Positions 37,060 through 46,503 are shown, numbered from the stretch's first letter. The stretch is 64,000 bases of DNA from Candidatus Stoquefichus massiliensis AP9 (GCF_000455285.1 NZ_HG005284.1:32344-96343), one strand, 5' to 3'. The notes: generated by a model from the letters alone, not told the origin. A program made the numbers and translations.

Positions 37060-38250
37060 TTAATACATATTATGTGTTAATTGTCCTAAAATTTTAACAC
37101 CCTCTTTAATCTTCTCATCTGTTGGTGTAGAAAAATTCATTCTAAAACTATGACATTCTTTATTATCATCATCTAAGAATGCATTACCTGGTACAACAGC
37201 AACTTTTTGTTCCAATGCTTTTTTTACAAATAACTGCATATCTATATGTTTAGGTAATGTTACCCATATAAACATCCCACCTGTTGGTTTGGTATATTGT
37301 ACAGCTGGATGAAAATATTTTTTCATTTCTTCTAGCATAAGGTAACATTTTGCTTTATAAATTTTTTGTATTGATGCAATATGTTGATCCATATCATATT
37401 GTGTTAAATATTGAGCCATTACTTTTTGAGCCCATAAATTAGAATGAACATCACTAGCTTGCTTTGCTACAGTAAATTTATTCACGACTTCCTGAGGACC
37501 AATACAACAAGCAACACGCATTCCTGGTGCAATAATTTTTGATAAGCTGGCTGCATATATAACTAATCCATCTTGATCTAATGATTTGATTGAAGGAATA
37601 GCCTCTCCTTCAAATCTTAAATCTCCATAAGGGTTATCTTCTAATATAAGAACTTCATATTTTTTTGCTAATTCTAAAACTTTTTTTCTGATTTCTAATG
37701 ACATAGTCATACCTGTTGGATTTTGATAATTTGGAATAAAATACATAAATTTAGGTTTTGGTTGCATTTTTAATGATTCTTCTAATGCGACTAAATCTAA
37801 TTGCCCATCTTTATATTCCACTCCCTGTAATATTGCTCCTAATGATTTAAATGCATTTAATGCACCTAAAAAACTTGGATTTTCACAAATCACAACATCC
37901 CCTTCATTACATAAGCATTTTGCAGCAAATTCCATAATCTGTTGAGATCCAGATGTAATTAACATTTTATCCCCATCTTTCAATGCTAGTTCATTTCTAT
38001 TAAAAAATTGAGTTGCGGCTTTTATCAAACCTTGATCTCCTTCAGTAATTCCATATTGGAGAACACTAATAGGATCATTATGCAAGATTTCAGCAGAAAT
38101 CTTTTCTATTTCTTTTACTGGAAATGCTTCTGCAGCTGGATTCCCACCAGCAAAACTAATCATTTCAGGATTAGATGTTGCTTTTAATATTTCTCTAATA
38201 GCTGAAGCTTTCACATTAGCCATTCTTTTTGTAAATTGATATTCCATCAT
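37060..38250 (-). CDS. PLP-dependent class I aminotransferase
   Basis: 396 residues. Fold type I: YGITEGDQGLIKAATQFF, ITSGSQQIMEF, PNYQNPTGMTMS, ILEDNPYGDLRF and the PLP-Lys motif YAASLSKIIAPGMRVAC, with the C-terminal Arg in SFRMNFSTP. The arrangement is that of the 2-aminoadipate/aromatic aminotransferase group related to MocR proteins, but without a DNA-binding domain. GGGAG lies 7 nt before the ATG at 38250. The amino-acid donor is not predictable. Confidence 0.9.
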   Translation of the reverse strand: MMEYQFTKRMANVKASAIREILKATSNPEMISFAGGNPAAEAFPVKEIEKISAEILHNDPISVLQYGITEGDQGLIKAATQFFNRNELALKDGDKMLITSGSQQIMEFAAKCLCNEGDVVICENPSFLGALNAFKSLGAILQGVEYKDGQLDLVALEESLKMQPKPKFMYFIPNYQNPTGMTMSLEIRKKVLELAKKYEVLILEDNPYGDLRFEGEAIPSIKSLDQDGLVIYAASLSKIIAPGMRVACCIGPQEVVNKFTVAKQASDVHSNLWAQKVMAQYLTQYDMDQHIASIQKIYKAKCYLMLEEMKKYFHPAVQYTKPTGGMFIWVTLPKHIDMQLFVKKALEQKVAVVPGNAFLDDDNKECHSFRMNFSTPTDEKIKEGVKILGQLTHNMY

Positions 38251-38354
38251 TTCCACTCTCCCTTGTTTGTTATTTATTATTATAACTCAATTTTTTGATA
38301 ATAACTAGATATTTGTTTCAACAAGCGATATAATAAAACTAGGTGGTGATAGTT

Positions 38355-38693
38355 ATGCAAGTTATATTTGTTGTCTTAAATAAGATAGATTGTTTAGATG
38401 ATTTATTAGCTCGTTTAAAAAAAGCAGGAGTCAATGGTGGAACAATTGTCGAATCAACTGGAATGGTCAAATCTTTAGATGAATCAGATGAAAGTTATCT
38501 TTTAGGATCACTTCGTTTATTTCTTGAAAACCCTTTGCCTGAAAGTCGCACTATATTTTTTATTGTGAATGATGATCAGGTTGATTTGGTCAGAAAAACA
38601 GTTGATGATGCTGTAGGTGGTATTAATAATCCACATACAGGTATAATATTCGGAATACCTATTAGTTTTGCAGATGGACTCATGAAAAAATAA
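38355..38693 (+). CDS. PII-like small signalling protein
   Basis: 112 residues, with a GlnB-like beta-alpha-beta layout: MQVIFVVLNKIDCLDDLLARLKKAGVNGGTIVESTGM, then TIFFIVNDDQVDLVRKTVDDAVGG. The T-loop region is short and the usual uridylylation Tyr is not evident, so it is a PII-like rather than a true GlnB protein. AGGTGG lies 8 nt before the ATG at 38355. It is a single gene, and its terminator overlaps its stop codon. Confidence 0.7.
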   Translation: MQVIFVVLNKIDCLDDLLARLKKAGVNGGTIVESTGMVKSLDESDESYLLGSLRLFLENPLPESRTIFFIVNDDQVDLVRKTVDDAVGGINNPHTGIIFGIPISFADGLMKK

Positions 38694-38716
38694 AGCATTC
38701 ACATGCTTTATTTTTT
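38685..38716. terminator. bidirectional terminator
   Basis: AAAAAATAAAGCAT (38685-38698) pairs with ATGCTTTATTTTTT (38703-38716), a perfect 14-bp stem overlapping the stops of both convergent genes. Confidence 0.9.
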
Positions 38717-41138
38717 ATTGCTTTGTAATTGTCTGCATTAAGTTTTCTTTCAGTTCACTATGAACCGGTAACATAAATGCTATCATGAAAATAATTCCTA
38801 AGAATGCTACATAAGGACCTTGTTGTGCAACAAAGTTACCAACAAAAGTTTCTTCAATAGGTCCTTTCATATTAATAACAATTATAAAGATAACTATACA
38901 AATTGCAATAACATAAATCATCAACCCATATATCAGATGAATAAGATAAATCTGTCTTTTGGTTGCTCCAATGGCTCTATATAAACCAATTTCATGTTTA
39001 GCTCCCAGAATTTTTACTTTTCTATACAGATATGTTAAAACAACGATTCCAGCTAAGAAAGTTCCACAGAATGGACCAACTTTTAATATAAATTGTAAAC
39101 TCCACATAATACTCTCTTGCATTTCTTGTTGAGTATCCTCAAATCTGACATTATGTTTACCATTAATAACCTGTAATATTGCACTTTTTAATTGAATACC
39201 TGCTTTTTGAGTATTGGCATCAAATAATAATTTCGTTGAAGAATCATCCGGAATGTATTTTTGATAAGTTGACTGATTTGTAATCAATTGATAATAATTA
39301 GTAAAAAGTGATTGTTCTTTTCGTGTAATTTCCTCAAATGTAATAGTGCCAACAATCTTTAATGGCTGATCTATCAAGTGATTTGCCTCTGCCATTCCTT
39401 CATCAGCATATGCAATTGTTACATAATCCCCAATTTCTAGTCCAACATCCTTAATATATTCTTTATCCTCATGCGGATTTGCCAGACTGCTATCATAATA
39501 TCCATCATGAACGTTTATCCAAGGTTTGACAATCAGAACTTCATGATCATTTTGCGGATATCTTCCTTCCATATGATGCTGAGATAAAACTTCCTTAATC
39601 ATCTCTTCATTCTCATAATAACTTAATGATGATCTTTCAGCATATTTCATCTGTGAAGGTCTTATTCGATAATTTAATATTGATTTTATTTCTTCAATTC
39701 CCTGCCATGTCATTTCAATATCATGAACATGATGAACTTGTGATGTCATATCTTTAATTGATGTCAAAGGCTGAATATCAGAACTTGTTAAATCTCCATC
39801 ATCATAAAGAATATAATCAAAATCAACATTTGTTTTTGATCGTGCTACAACCTCCTGATAACCTTCAATACTGTCAAAGAACATACTTCCCATCACAATA
39901 CCAATCATAATAATAACGATCATGGATATAGATATAAATTTATGTAATAAAAATTCTCTGATAGCTAATGCAAAAATATTTTGTCTGCGGACTTTACGTA
40001 CTCTAGATATTGACACCTTTTGCTTAACACTTTGCGTTAAAGAGACATAATAAGCTTCAAAAGATGGTAAATAAATACCAATAATAATGGTAATAATTGA
40101 AATAATGATTTGACTATATAACTTACTTCCCATCACAAACATAAAATCAGATTTCATAATAAGATGATAGCAAAATAAAACAATAAAACTAAATAAGCAT
40201 CCTATAATAAAACCAATAATTCCTGCAATGACACTTAATATTAATCCTTCATAAACAATCATTTTTTGAATTTGTTTAGACGTTGCTCCAATGGCTTTCA
40301 TTAAAGCAAAATGTTCTGTACGTTTAGTCAATGATGAAACCATTGTTCCAAATACACCAATAAATCCTAATACAGCAATTAAATATCGAAATACATTTGT
40401 AATATCATCATCAATATAATGTGGCTTATCTATATTGATTGTTTTATATTGATCATATGTTTTATCATTATAAACTGTTTTTTCATGAAGTCCTTCTTCT
40501 ATCATTGTATTCCATAGTTGTTTTGTATCTTTTGCATAAAGTAAAGCTATATCTTGGGTTGTAGAATATTGGGTTGTAATAAAATCACCTATCTCTAACA
40601 TTCCCTTATGTAATTGATTATCTATAATACCTACAATTTCAAATTGTTGAACTTCTGAAGTCTCACCTGTTGTGACTGTTAATTCGATATTCTGATGAAT
40701 ATCTTTAGCAATTCCCAGTATCGTACACTGGTTTTCTGTTAAGATTAACTCTTTTTGTTGATTTGGTAATCGCCCTTTTAATAATGTTAAGGGTGCTAAT
40801 TCCATGGCATTCTGATCTAATGAATCCAATCTTCCTGCATCATAATCCTGATAAGACACATTTCCCGCATAACTAAGATATCCAACCTGAGCATCCTTGA
40901 CTTTTGATTTTAAAGCATCAATATCTGATTTATTGGGCTCATAAAGAATTGCTGACCATCGGCCAAATTCTGTACTTTTTTCTTTATATCCAATAGCATC
41001 ATATGAAGAAAATAAAATAGCTATACATGATGATAAGGCAAATACAAGAACTAAAGATATAAATATAAAGCGGTAAAAACTCTTTTGTTTACGAATATTA
41101 TCATATGCTAATTTTTGTAAGTAATTATGTTTAAACAT
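38715..41138 (-). CDS. FtsX-family ABC transporter permease
   Basis: 807 residues. One N-terminal helix (FIFISLVLVFALSSCIAILF), a large outside domain, three helices with the FtsX motif (YLIAVLGFIGVFGTMVSSLTKRTEHFALMKAIGATSKQI), a second outside domain, then three more helices with EIGLYRAIGATKRQI. This duplicated FtsX layout occurs in exporters of antimicrobial peptides or lipoproteins. The ATG at 41138 lies 8 bp inside the ATPase gene. It is the last gene of the two-component/ABC operon. Confidence 0.9.
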   Translation of the reverse strand: MFKHNYLQKLAYDNIRKQKSFYRFIFISLVLVFALSSCIAILFSSYDAIGYKEKSTEFGRWSAILYEPNKSDIDALKSKVKDAQVGYLSYAGNVSYQDYDAGRLDSLDQNAMELAPLTLLKGRLPNQQKELILTENQCTILGIAKDIHQNIELTVTTGETSEVQQFEIVGIIDNQLHKGMLEIGDFITTQYSTTQDIALLYAKDTKQLWNTMIEEGLHEKTVYNDKTYDQYKTINIDKPHYIDDDITNVFRYLIAVLGFIGVFGTMVSSLTKRTEHFALMKAIGATSKQIQKMIVYEGLILSVIAGIIGFIIGCLFSFIVLFCYHLIMKSDFMFVMGSKLYSQIIISIITIIIGIYLPSFEAYYVSLTQSVKQKVSISRVRKVRRQNIFALAIREFLLHKFISISMIVIIMIGIVMGSMFFDSIEGYQEVVARSKTNVDFDYILYDDGDLTSSDIQPLTSIKDMTSQVHHVHDIEMTWQGIEEIKSILNYRIRPSQMKYAERSSLSYYENEEMIKEVLSQHHMEGRYPQNDHEVLIVKPWINVHDGYYDSSLANPHEDKEYIKDVGLEIGDYVTIAYADEGMAEANHLIDQPLKIVGTITFEEITRKEQSLFTNYYQLITNQSTYQKYIPDDSSTKLLFDANTQKAGIQLKSAILQVINGKHNVRFEDTQQEMQESIMWSLQFILKVGPFCGTFLAGIVVLTYLYRKVKILGAKHEIGLYRAIGATKRQIYLIHLIYGLMIYVIAICIVIFIIVINMKGPIEETFVGNFVAQQGPYVAFLGIIFMIAFMLPVHSELKENLMQTITKQ

Positions 41139-41814
41139 TCTCATCACCTACAATTTGTCCATCTTCAATTGTGATAATTCGATCAGCTTTATTGGCCATC
41201 ATAGCATCATGCGTAACCATCACAATCGTCTGATTATATTTTCTTTGTGAAAGTCTTAATAAATCTACAACCTCATGACTGTTCTGTGAATCAAGGTTAC
41301 CAGTTGGTTCATCTAATAGAATAATAGAAGGTTTAGATGCCAATGCTCTTGCAATCGCTACTCTTTGTTGTTGTCCACCTGATAACTCATCAATATAGGC
41401 ATATTTTTTATCATCTAAGCCTAAAACATGAATAATATCATCAACATATTGTTGATCTTCTTTACGTCCATCCAAACGCATTGGTAATATAATGTTTTCA
41501 TAGACATTTTGACTTGGTATAAGATTAAAGAATTGAAAAACGAAACCAATTTGACGTCTCCTTAATATTGACAAAGCATCATCTTTCAATTGATACAATG
41601 AGATATCCTGAATATTAACTTCACCTGTATCTGGTTTTTCCAACCCTCCCATAACATGTAAAAGTGTTGATTTCCCCGAACCACTCTTACCTATCACAGT
41701 TACAAAAGTTCCTTTTTCAATTTCAATACTCACATCACGCAAAGCATGAACTTTAGCCGCTCCTTCACCATAGGTTTTTGATACATGACTCATCTTAACA
41801 ACTTTTTCCATCAT
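41131..41814 (-). CDS. ABC transporter ATPase (MacB/LolD type)
   Basis: 227 residues. Walker [19 protein letters not shown]-loop, signature ELSGGQQQRVAIARAL, Walker B IILLDEPTGNLDS and the H-loop TIVMVTHDAMM are complete. AGGAGG lies 5 nt before the ATG at 41814. It pairs with the FtsX permease that overlaps its end. Just upstream lies the ACACTTCTATGACA box, identical to one in the response-regulator promoter, so this pair is probably induced by that regulator. Confidence 0.93.
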   Translation of the reverse strand: MMEKVVKMSHVSKTYGEGAAKVHALRDVSIEIEKGTFVTVIGKSGSGKSTLLHVMGGLEKPDTGEVNIQDISLYQLKDDALSILRRRQIGFVFQFFNLIPSQNVYENIILPMRLDGRKEDQQYVDDIIHVLGLDDKKYAYIDELSGGQQQRVAIARALASKPSIILLDEPTGNLDSQNSHEVVDLLRLSQRKYNQTIVMVTHDAMMANKADRIITIEDGQIVGDENV

Positions 41815-41850
41815 TTCCACCTCCTATCTTTATTATAGATAGGCTTTCTT

Positions 41851-41864
41851 ACACTTCTATGACA
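41851..41864. promoter_or_regulatory. response-regulator box before the ABC genes
   Basis: ACACTTCTATGACA is identical to 43531-43544. On the reverse strand it reads TGTCATAGAAGTGT, a direct repeat with an 11-bp step as bound by OmpR-type regulators. It lies about 15 bp upstream of a TATAAT box that lacks a -35, the layout of an activated promoter. Confidence 0.6.
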
Positions 41865-42825
41865 CTTTCTCTTTCATTTCATATTTTAGAAACATAATTT
41901 CAAAAACAACACCATGATCATTATAAACATCAATATATCCATGATGTCTTTCAATAATTTCTTTTGATAAAGCTAATCCAATTCCTACACCTTTTTGATG
42001 CTGTGTATGATAAAATCTCTCAAATATATGTGGTAAATCTTTTTCATCAATGATTGGTCCATCATTATAAATCTTTATTTTAAAAGAATTTTGATATTCA
42101 TCAAAAGAAATCTGAATCAATGAACAGTCATGCTCTAAAGCATTTTTTAAAATATTAGAAATCGCTTCTTGTAACCAGCTTTCATCATAATAAAACATCA
42201 AATGATTTTCTTCTATTTTGATTACTACATTCCTCTGTTGGATAAGTGAATAAACTGATTCTAGAGAAAGTTCAATAACATCTTTAATTGGTAAATAATC
42301 ATATTCAAAAGAAACTTGATGACTTTGTAATTTTGCTAGTTTTAATAAACTACTTATAAGATATTTCATCTTTTCTATTTGTTCTTGTATTTTTTGTGAA
42401 TTTTCATTATTTTCTTCTTCATTTAATATTAATTCATTATAAATAGAAATACTTGTTAAAGGTGTTTTTAATTGATGACAGATATCTTCAATTGTTTCTT
42501 TGAGTTTATCTTTTTCTTCTTGAATAGTCTCTTCATAAGCTTTTGTACGATTTTTTAAATGACGCATCTCATCATATAATAAACCTAGATCTCCATCTTT
42601 TATCTGGGCTTTTTGATCTTGAGAAGCATATCCAATAACGTTTCTGACATCAGTATAGAGTTGAGCAAGCATGTAATAAGATTTTAAATAAAGAATACTT
42701 AAACCAACTAAACTACTAACTAATAAAAAAGAATTATCTAATGTTATATAAATCACAATATTGATAAGTATTGTGATTAACCAAAGATTTCTCAGTTGAA
42801 TAAATTCACGATTATTTGTTTTCAT
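41857..42825 (-). CDS. sensor histidine kinase
   Basis: 322 residues. Two close membrane helices (about 15-55) with almost no outside loop mark an intramembrane-sensing kinase. The H-box is ICHQLKTPLTSISIYNELIL, followed by an N-box (AISNILKNALEH), G1 (KIYNDGPIIDEKDLPHIFERFY) and GVGIGLALSKEII. The ATG at 42825 overlaps the response-regulator stop by 14 bp and follows AGAGG by 6 nt. Such kinases often sense cell-wall antibiotics with a neighbouring ABC transporter. Confidence 0.92.
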   Translation of the reverse strand: MKTNNREFIQLRNLWLITILINIVIYITLDNSFLLVSSLVGLSILYLKSYYMLAQLYTDVRNVIGYASQDQKAQIKDGDLGLLYDEMRHLKNRTKAYEETIQEEKDKLKETIEDICHQLKTPLTSISIYNELILNEEENNENSQKIQEQIEKMKYLISSLLKLAKLQSHQVSFEYDYLPIKDVIELSLESVYSLIQQRNVVIKIEENHLMFYYDESWLQEAISNILKNALEHDCSLIQISFDEYQNSFKIKIYNDGPIIDEKDLPHIFERFYHTQHQKGVGIGLALSKEIIERHHGYIDVYNDHGVVFEIMFLKYEMKEKVS

Positions 42826-43495
42826 ATAATACCTCTCTATTAATCCTATACCCAACACCTCTCACTGTTTCAATATAAGAAAAACCATGATAAGTCCCAA
42901 GCTTTTGTCTTATTCTTTTCATATGTACAGAAAGCGTATTGTCTTCTACATAATATTCATCTCTTTCAATAGCTTCTAATAATTGTCGACGTGTTAAAAC
43001 TTGATTCTTATGAATAACAAGCATTCTTAACAATTCAAAATCTATAGTCGATAAATGAACATTCTGCCCCTGTATATAGACCTCCTGACGATTTATATCA
43101 ATCATAAGATGTCCAATACCTAATTGATCATTTGTTTGACTACGTCTCATTAAAGCTGTCATACGTGCATAGAGTTCCTTAATACGAAATGGCTTTGTCA
43201 TATAATCATCACCACCATTATTTAATCCCTCTACCAAAACATCCTCATTATCATTGGCAGTCAAAAATAAAATAGGCACTTCAGAAGACAAACGAATTTC
43301 TCGACATAAAGAAATACCATTACCATCAGGTAACTGAATATCCAATATCACCAACTGAAACAATCCATCACAAAATATTTCTTTCGCCTGATTATAACTT
43401 TCAGCAGTCACAACATCATATGCCTTAATTTCTAATGCCTTTTGTAACGAATGACATAAAGCCAAATCATCTTCTACCAATAATATTCTACTCAT
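42812..43495 (-). CDS. OmpR-family response regulator
   Basis: 227 residues. Receiver domain with SRILLVEDDLALC (acidic pocket), phospho-acceptor Asp in LVILDIQLPDG, Thr in LFLTAND and Lys in TKPF; then a winged-helix DNA-binding domain (LSTIDFELLRMLVIHKNQVLTRRQLL, YIETVRGVGYRI). GAGGGTGA precedes the ATG at 43495. It is the first gene of the operon regulator-kinase-ATPase-permease, and its own promoter carries the box shared with the ABC genes. Confidence 0.94.
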   Translation of the reverse strand: MSRILLVEDDLALCHSLQKALEIKAYDVVTAESYNQAKEIFCDGLFQLVILDIQLPDGNGISLCREIRLSSEVPILFLTANDNEDVLVEGLNNGGDDYMTKPFRIKELYARMTALMRRSQTNDQLGIGHLMIDINRQEVYIQGQNVHLSTIDFELLRMLVIHKNQVLTRRQLLEAIERDEYYVEDNTLSVHMKRIRQKLGTYHGFSYIETVRGVGYRINREVLYENK

Positions 43496-43516
43496 AAGAT
43501 CACCCTCTTTTATTCT

Positions 43517-43545
43517 ATTATATAATGATGACACTTCTATGACAA
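43517..43545 (-). promoter_or_regulatory. response-regulator promoter with TGTCAT direct repeat
   Basis: On the reverse strand TTGTCA (43540-43545) and TATAAT (43517-43522) are exactly 17 bp apart. TGTCAT occurs twice, 11 bp apart, across the -35 and spacer; the 14 bases 43531-43544 recur exactly at 41851-41864. Autoregulation is likely. Confidence 0.7.
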
Positions 43546-43550
43546 AAGAA

Positions 43551-43575
43551 AAGAAAGAACAAATTATTCTTTCTT
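43551..43575 (-). terminator. terminator of the MerR gene
   Basis: AAGAAAGAA (43551-43559) pairs with TTCTTTCTT (43567-43575); the reverse strand continues TTCTTTTG. It overlaps the MerR gene's last codons. Confidence 0.7.
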
Positions 43576-44454
43576 ACATAATTGCATTTTATGATTATAA
43601 TACAACCCTAAATCCTGACAAACTTTATCATTGAGTTCTCTCCATTTTAAACTATATTCATTATACTCTGGTGATAAATCACATAATGCTGGAAGAAAGA
43701 TATCATTATATCCAGCATTTTGTAATCTAATCTTCAACTTCCTTTGTGGATACTGAAATATTCTATATGACAAACGGTGTGAATTCTTATACACATATTT
43801 CATCAATTCTTTTGCTTTTTCATAAGCATCTTCACTTTCTAACAATTCACGTTTCATATTTTCTGATTTTTGAAATGCTGACATCATTTTCTCTTCACTC
43901 TCATGTCTATTTAGCCAGTAGATAAAACGTATACTCCAAGGTAATTGAAAATCAACATCATCCCAAAACCTAATAACTCTTTGATAAGCTTGTTTTTGTT
44001 TAACAGTTGTCATTGTACCTTGTAAATACGGATAAAAATGTTGCATAAACATTTTTCCATAAATACCTGGAATTTGTTCTTGTATTGCCTTGGAAATATT
44101 TTGATAATCAATTTGCTCATCAAGTTTTTTCCAAGATTTTGTTTGTTCAACCAATTGTTCTAACAATTCAATAGATTTTTCTTGTATTTTAAGTGCCTTT
44201 TTCTTTTCAACACAAATATTCCTCAACAAATCATTTTTTTCATCTTTGTTAGCCTTCAATAACCTTTTGATATCACTCATATGTATATCTAGTTTCCTAT
44301 ATAATGATATTTCATGGAGTTGTTCAATATCATGATCATTAAAGATACGATATCCATTCTTATCTTTGTGTACATTTAAAAGCCCCTGTTCTTCATAATA
44401 GTATATAGCTTTCTTTGTTAAGTTCAACAAGTTACAAACTTCTTGTATCTTCAT
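43564..44454 (-). CDS. MerR-family regulator with long C-terminal domain
   Basis: 296 residues, longer than most MerR proteins. The N-terminal winged helix (MKIQEVCNLLNLTKKAIYYYEEQGLLNVHKDKNGYRIFNDHDI) and the coiled-coil dimer helix (about 75-115) are clear. The C-terminal 180 residues are helical and charged (VIRFWDDVDFQLPWSIRFIYWLN) and I cannot assign a ligand. AGGTG lies 6 nt before the ATG at 44454. Its promoter has the 19-bp spacer and dyad typical of MerR control, so it probably regulates itself; no exporter gene is adjacent on this strand. Confidence 0.88.
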   Translation of the reverse strand: MKIQEVCNLLNLTKKAIYYYEEQGLLNVHKDKNGYRIFNDHDIEQLHEISLYRKLDIHMSDIKRLLKANKDEKNDLLRNICVEKKKALKIQEKSIELLEQLVEQTKSWKKLDEQIDYQNISKAIQEQIPGIYGKMFMQHFYPYLQGTMTTVKQKQAYQRVIRFWDDVDFQLPWSIRFIYWLNRHESEEKMMSAFQKSENMKRELLESEDAYEKAKELMKYVYKNSHRLSYRIFQYPQRKLKIRLQNAGYNDIFLPALCDLSPEYNEYSLKWRELNDKVCQDLGLYYNHKMQLCKKE

Positions 44455-44472
44455 TTCTCTCACCTCAAATTT

Positions 44473-44503
44473 AGCATACACTATCCTCCAGGGGCATAGT
44501 CAA
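44473..44503 (-). promoter_or_regulatory. MerR-type promoter with 19-bp spacer and central dyad
   Basis: On the reverse strand TTGACT (44498-44503) and TATGCT (44473-44478) are 19 bp apart. The spacer holds a 21-bp dyad (44480-44500) with ACTAT/ATAGT ends; 8 of 10 paired positions match. This over-long spacer with a dyad is the hallmark of promoters that MerR proteins activate by untwisting DNA. Confidence 0.75.
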
Positions 44504-44513
44504 TATTTTATAT

Positions 44514-45575
44514 TTAATTTCTTAACTGTTCTTCAATTTTTATTGATTCTTTTAATTTTTGTAAACGTTCAATACTTTCCTGAGAGAAGATTTCTTCAGG
44601 ATCACTTACTCCATCATTAGCAAGCATCACTAAAGAAATCCAAATCAGGACATTGTAAATATTAATGATATGATTTTCTTTAGAATTTTCAACGCGTTCT
44701 CTTGATAACCATTCTATTTCTTTCATATGATTTTCCACAAAATCATCTAATTCATTAATATATGTATAACCCATATAATGAAATCTTTGTATAAGTCTTG
44801 ATTGTGATATTAATTCAGAATCTCTTTCAAATTTAAACTGATATTCTGTATGTAGCCTTTCTAGAATACCATTAATACGTGGAGACGTATTGACATACTG
44901 GATAAGAGAATTCACATTAATATCCGTCCTTAAAACTTTCTCAATATGAACAATCCCTTTATTATATTCATCCACTTCTTTGGCAATCTGGACAAATTCT
45001 TCATCTAAGAGTTCTAATGATGCTGACAATCTCGTTAACCGTCTACGAATATCTTTAGGTATCTCATATTGTGATTTATAACCTAGTCCATGTTCAATTT
45101 CAGCCCATGAATGTTGTAAAGTTGTACGGATTTGTAATTCAAAAACAATATCTTTATATGCCGCATATTCAATTAACTGACACCTTTCATCATTGAACTT
45201 AATTAAAAGATGCAATGAATTATAGCCAAAATCTATACGATCATCATAGTTCTTTTTTCTTTTATCATTGTATTCTATAATTTCAAAATTATCTTTCACA
45301 CATTCATATATCAAATCTACATCATTTTCAAATAATGTAATAATTCGACATGCAACAACATCTGTAATTTCATTAATATCATTATACTTATTTTTATAAG
45401 TAATCTTTTTCATAAGTGCATCTTCACTTTTAATTCGAATCGCCATATTAGAAATACGAAAATGATGTGTATCTATAATACGTGTAAAAATATCTTCAAT
45501 ATCATGTTTAAGAGATCTATAAATTTCCTGATTATCATGATATTGCTTAATAATTCTTTTAGCAGAATTATGCAT
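44514..45575 (-). CDS. RelA/SpoT-domain (p)ppGpp synthetase-like protein
   Basis: 353 residues. The synthetase core includes RIKSEDALMKKI, DVVACRIITLFENDVDLIYE, DFGYNSLHLLIKF and FELQIRTTLQHSWAEIEHGLGYK, the last with the E-x-Q of the pyrophosphokinase fold. No hydrolase HD domain or TGS/ACT domain is present, so it is a small alarmone synthetase of the longer COG2357 type with a helical C-terminal extension (about 200-350). It makes or modifies alarmone nucleotides; some relatives act as toxins, but no antitoxin gene is adjacent. GAGGTGA is the ribosome site. Confidence 0.88.
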   Translation of the reverse strand: MHNSAKRIIKQYHDNQEIYRSLKHDIEDIFTRIIDTHHFRISNMAIRIKSEDALMKKITYKNKYNDINEITDVVACRIITLFENDVDLIYECVKDNFEIIEYNDKRKKNYDDRIDFGYNSLHLLIKFNDERCQLIEYAAYKDIVFELQIRTTLQHSWAEIEHGLGYKSQYEIPKDIRRRLTRLSASLELLDEEFVQIAKEVDEYNKGIVHIEKVLRTDINVNSLIQYVNTSPRINGILERLHTEYQFKFERDSELISQSRLIQRFHYMGYTYINELDDFVENHMKEIEWLSRERVENSKENHIINIYNVLIWISLVMLANDGVSDPEEIFSQESIERLQKLKESIKIEEQLRN

Positions 45576-45672
45576 GTTATCACCTCATGTGTTTATTATA
45601 TACATTCTATATGAAATATTCGTGAACATTTTCAAATATCATTCTCAATTTATAATTCCTTTTTTTCTATAA

Positions 45673-45700
45673 GAAAAAAAGGAGTAGATGATTCTACTCC
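45673..45700 (-). terminator. terminator of the ctpA-uvrB-cca-uvrA-hprK-lgt unit
   Basis: On the reverse strand GGAGTAGA pairs with TCTACTCC around a 4-nt loop and is followed by seven T, at the stop codon of lgt. Confidence 0.88.
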
Positions 45701-46503
45701 ACCTGAAATTCTTCAACTTTTTTGCCTTTGAAATGTACATAGATAATCCCTGCAATACCAGCAATTAAGAAAACAATAGAAATGAGCTGTGCCATACGAA
45801 TAGGTCCAAACATTAAACTATCTGTTCTCATACCTTCAACAAAGAATCTCACAATACCATATAAAACAAAATAACTAAAGAATTGAATACCTATATGTTT
45901 TTGGAATTTTCTGATTACAAAAATAATGAGTAAAAAAGCAATAATATTCCCTACAGATTCATATAAAAATGTTGGATGATGATAAGCACCACCAATATAC
46001 ATATTATCAACTATAAATTGTGGTAGATGTAATGATTGTAAGAAGTTTAAACTCACTTCTCCTCCAAATGCCTCATGATTAAAGAAGTTTCCCCATCTTC
46101 CACAAGCTTGAGCAATTAAAACACCAGGCATAATCGCATCTCCTGCTACAAGAAAAGGAATATTACGTTTCTTAAAGAAGAAATAACTATAAATCAGTCC
46201 CGTAAATATACCACCCTGTATAGCTAAACCACCATGCCACACCGCAAAGATTTCAATTGGATTATTAATATAAATATCATTAAAAGTAAAAATGACATAC
46301 CAAATTCTCGCTCCAACAATACCAATAAATAATAATGCAAAGAAATAATCTGATAATATTTCTTTATTATATCCTAGCTGTTTAAAACGATATTGTCCTA
46401 AAAAATAAGCAAAACATGCCCCAGATAAAATCACTATCGCATACCATTGAATATGGAAAGGACCTATCGATACAAAGGTAGAAAAATTTTCAAAAAATCT
46501 CAT
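45694..46503 (-). CDS. lgt: prolipoprotein diacylglyceryl transferase
   Basis: 269 residues, seven membrane helices. It transfers diacylglycerol from phosphatidylglycerol to the lipobox Cys of prelipoproteins. The family signature ACGRWGNFFNHEAFGGEV contains the essential Arg, Asn and Glu, and HGGLAIQGG is also typical. Its start overlaps the hprK stop by 4 bp, the classic hprK-lgt pairing of Bacillota. Clients within this window include the DUF885 lipoprotein. Confidence 0.96.
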   Translation of the reverse strand: MRFFENFSTFVSIGPFHIQWYAIVILSGACFAYFLGQYRFKQLGYNKEILSDYFFALLFIGIVGARIWYVIFTFNDIYINNPIEIFAVWHGGLAIQGGIFTGLIYSYFFFKKRNIPFLVAGDAIMPGVLIAQACGRWGNFFNHEAFGGEVSLNFLQSLHLPQFIVDNMYIGGAYHHPTFLYESVGNIIAFLLIIFVIRKFQKHIGIQFFSYFVLYGIVRFFVEGMRTDSLMFGPIRMAQLISIVFLIAGIAGIIYVHFKGKKVEEFQVE

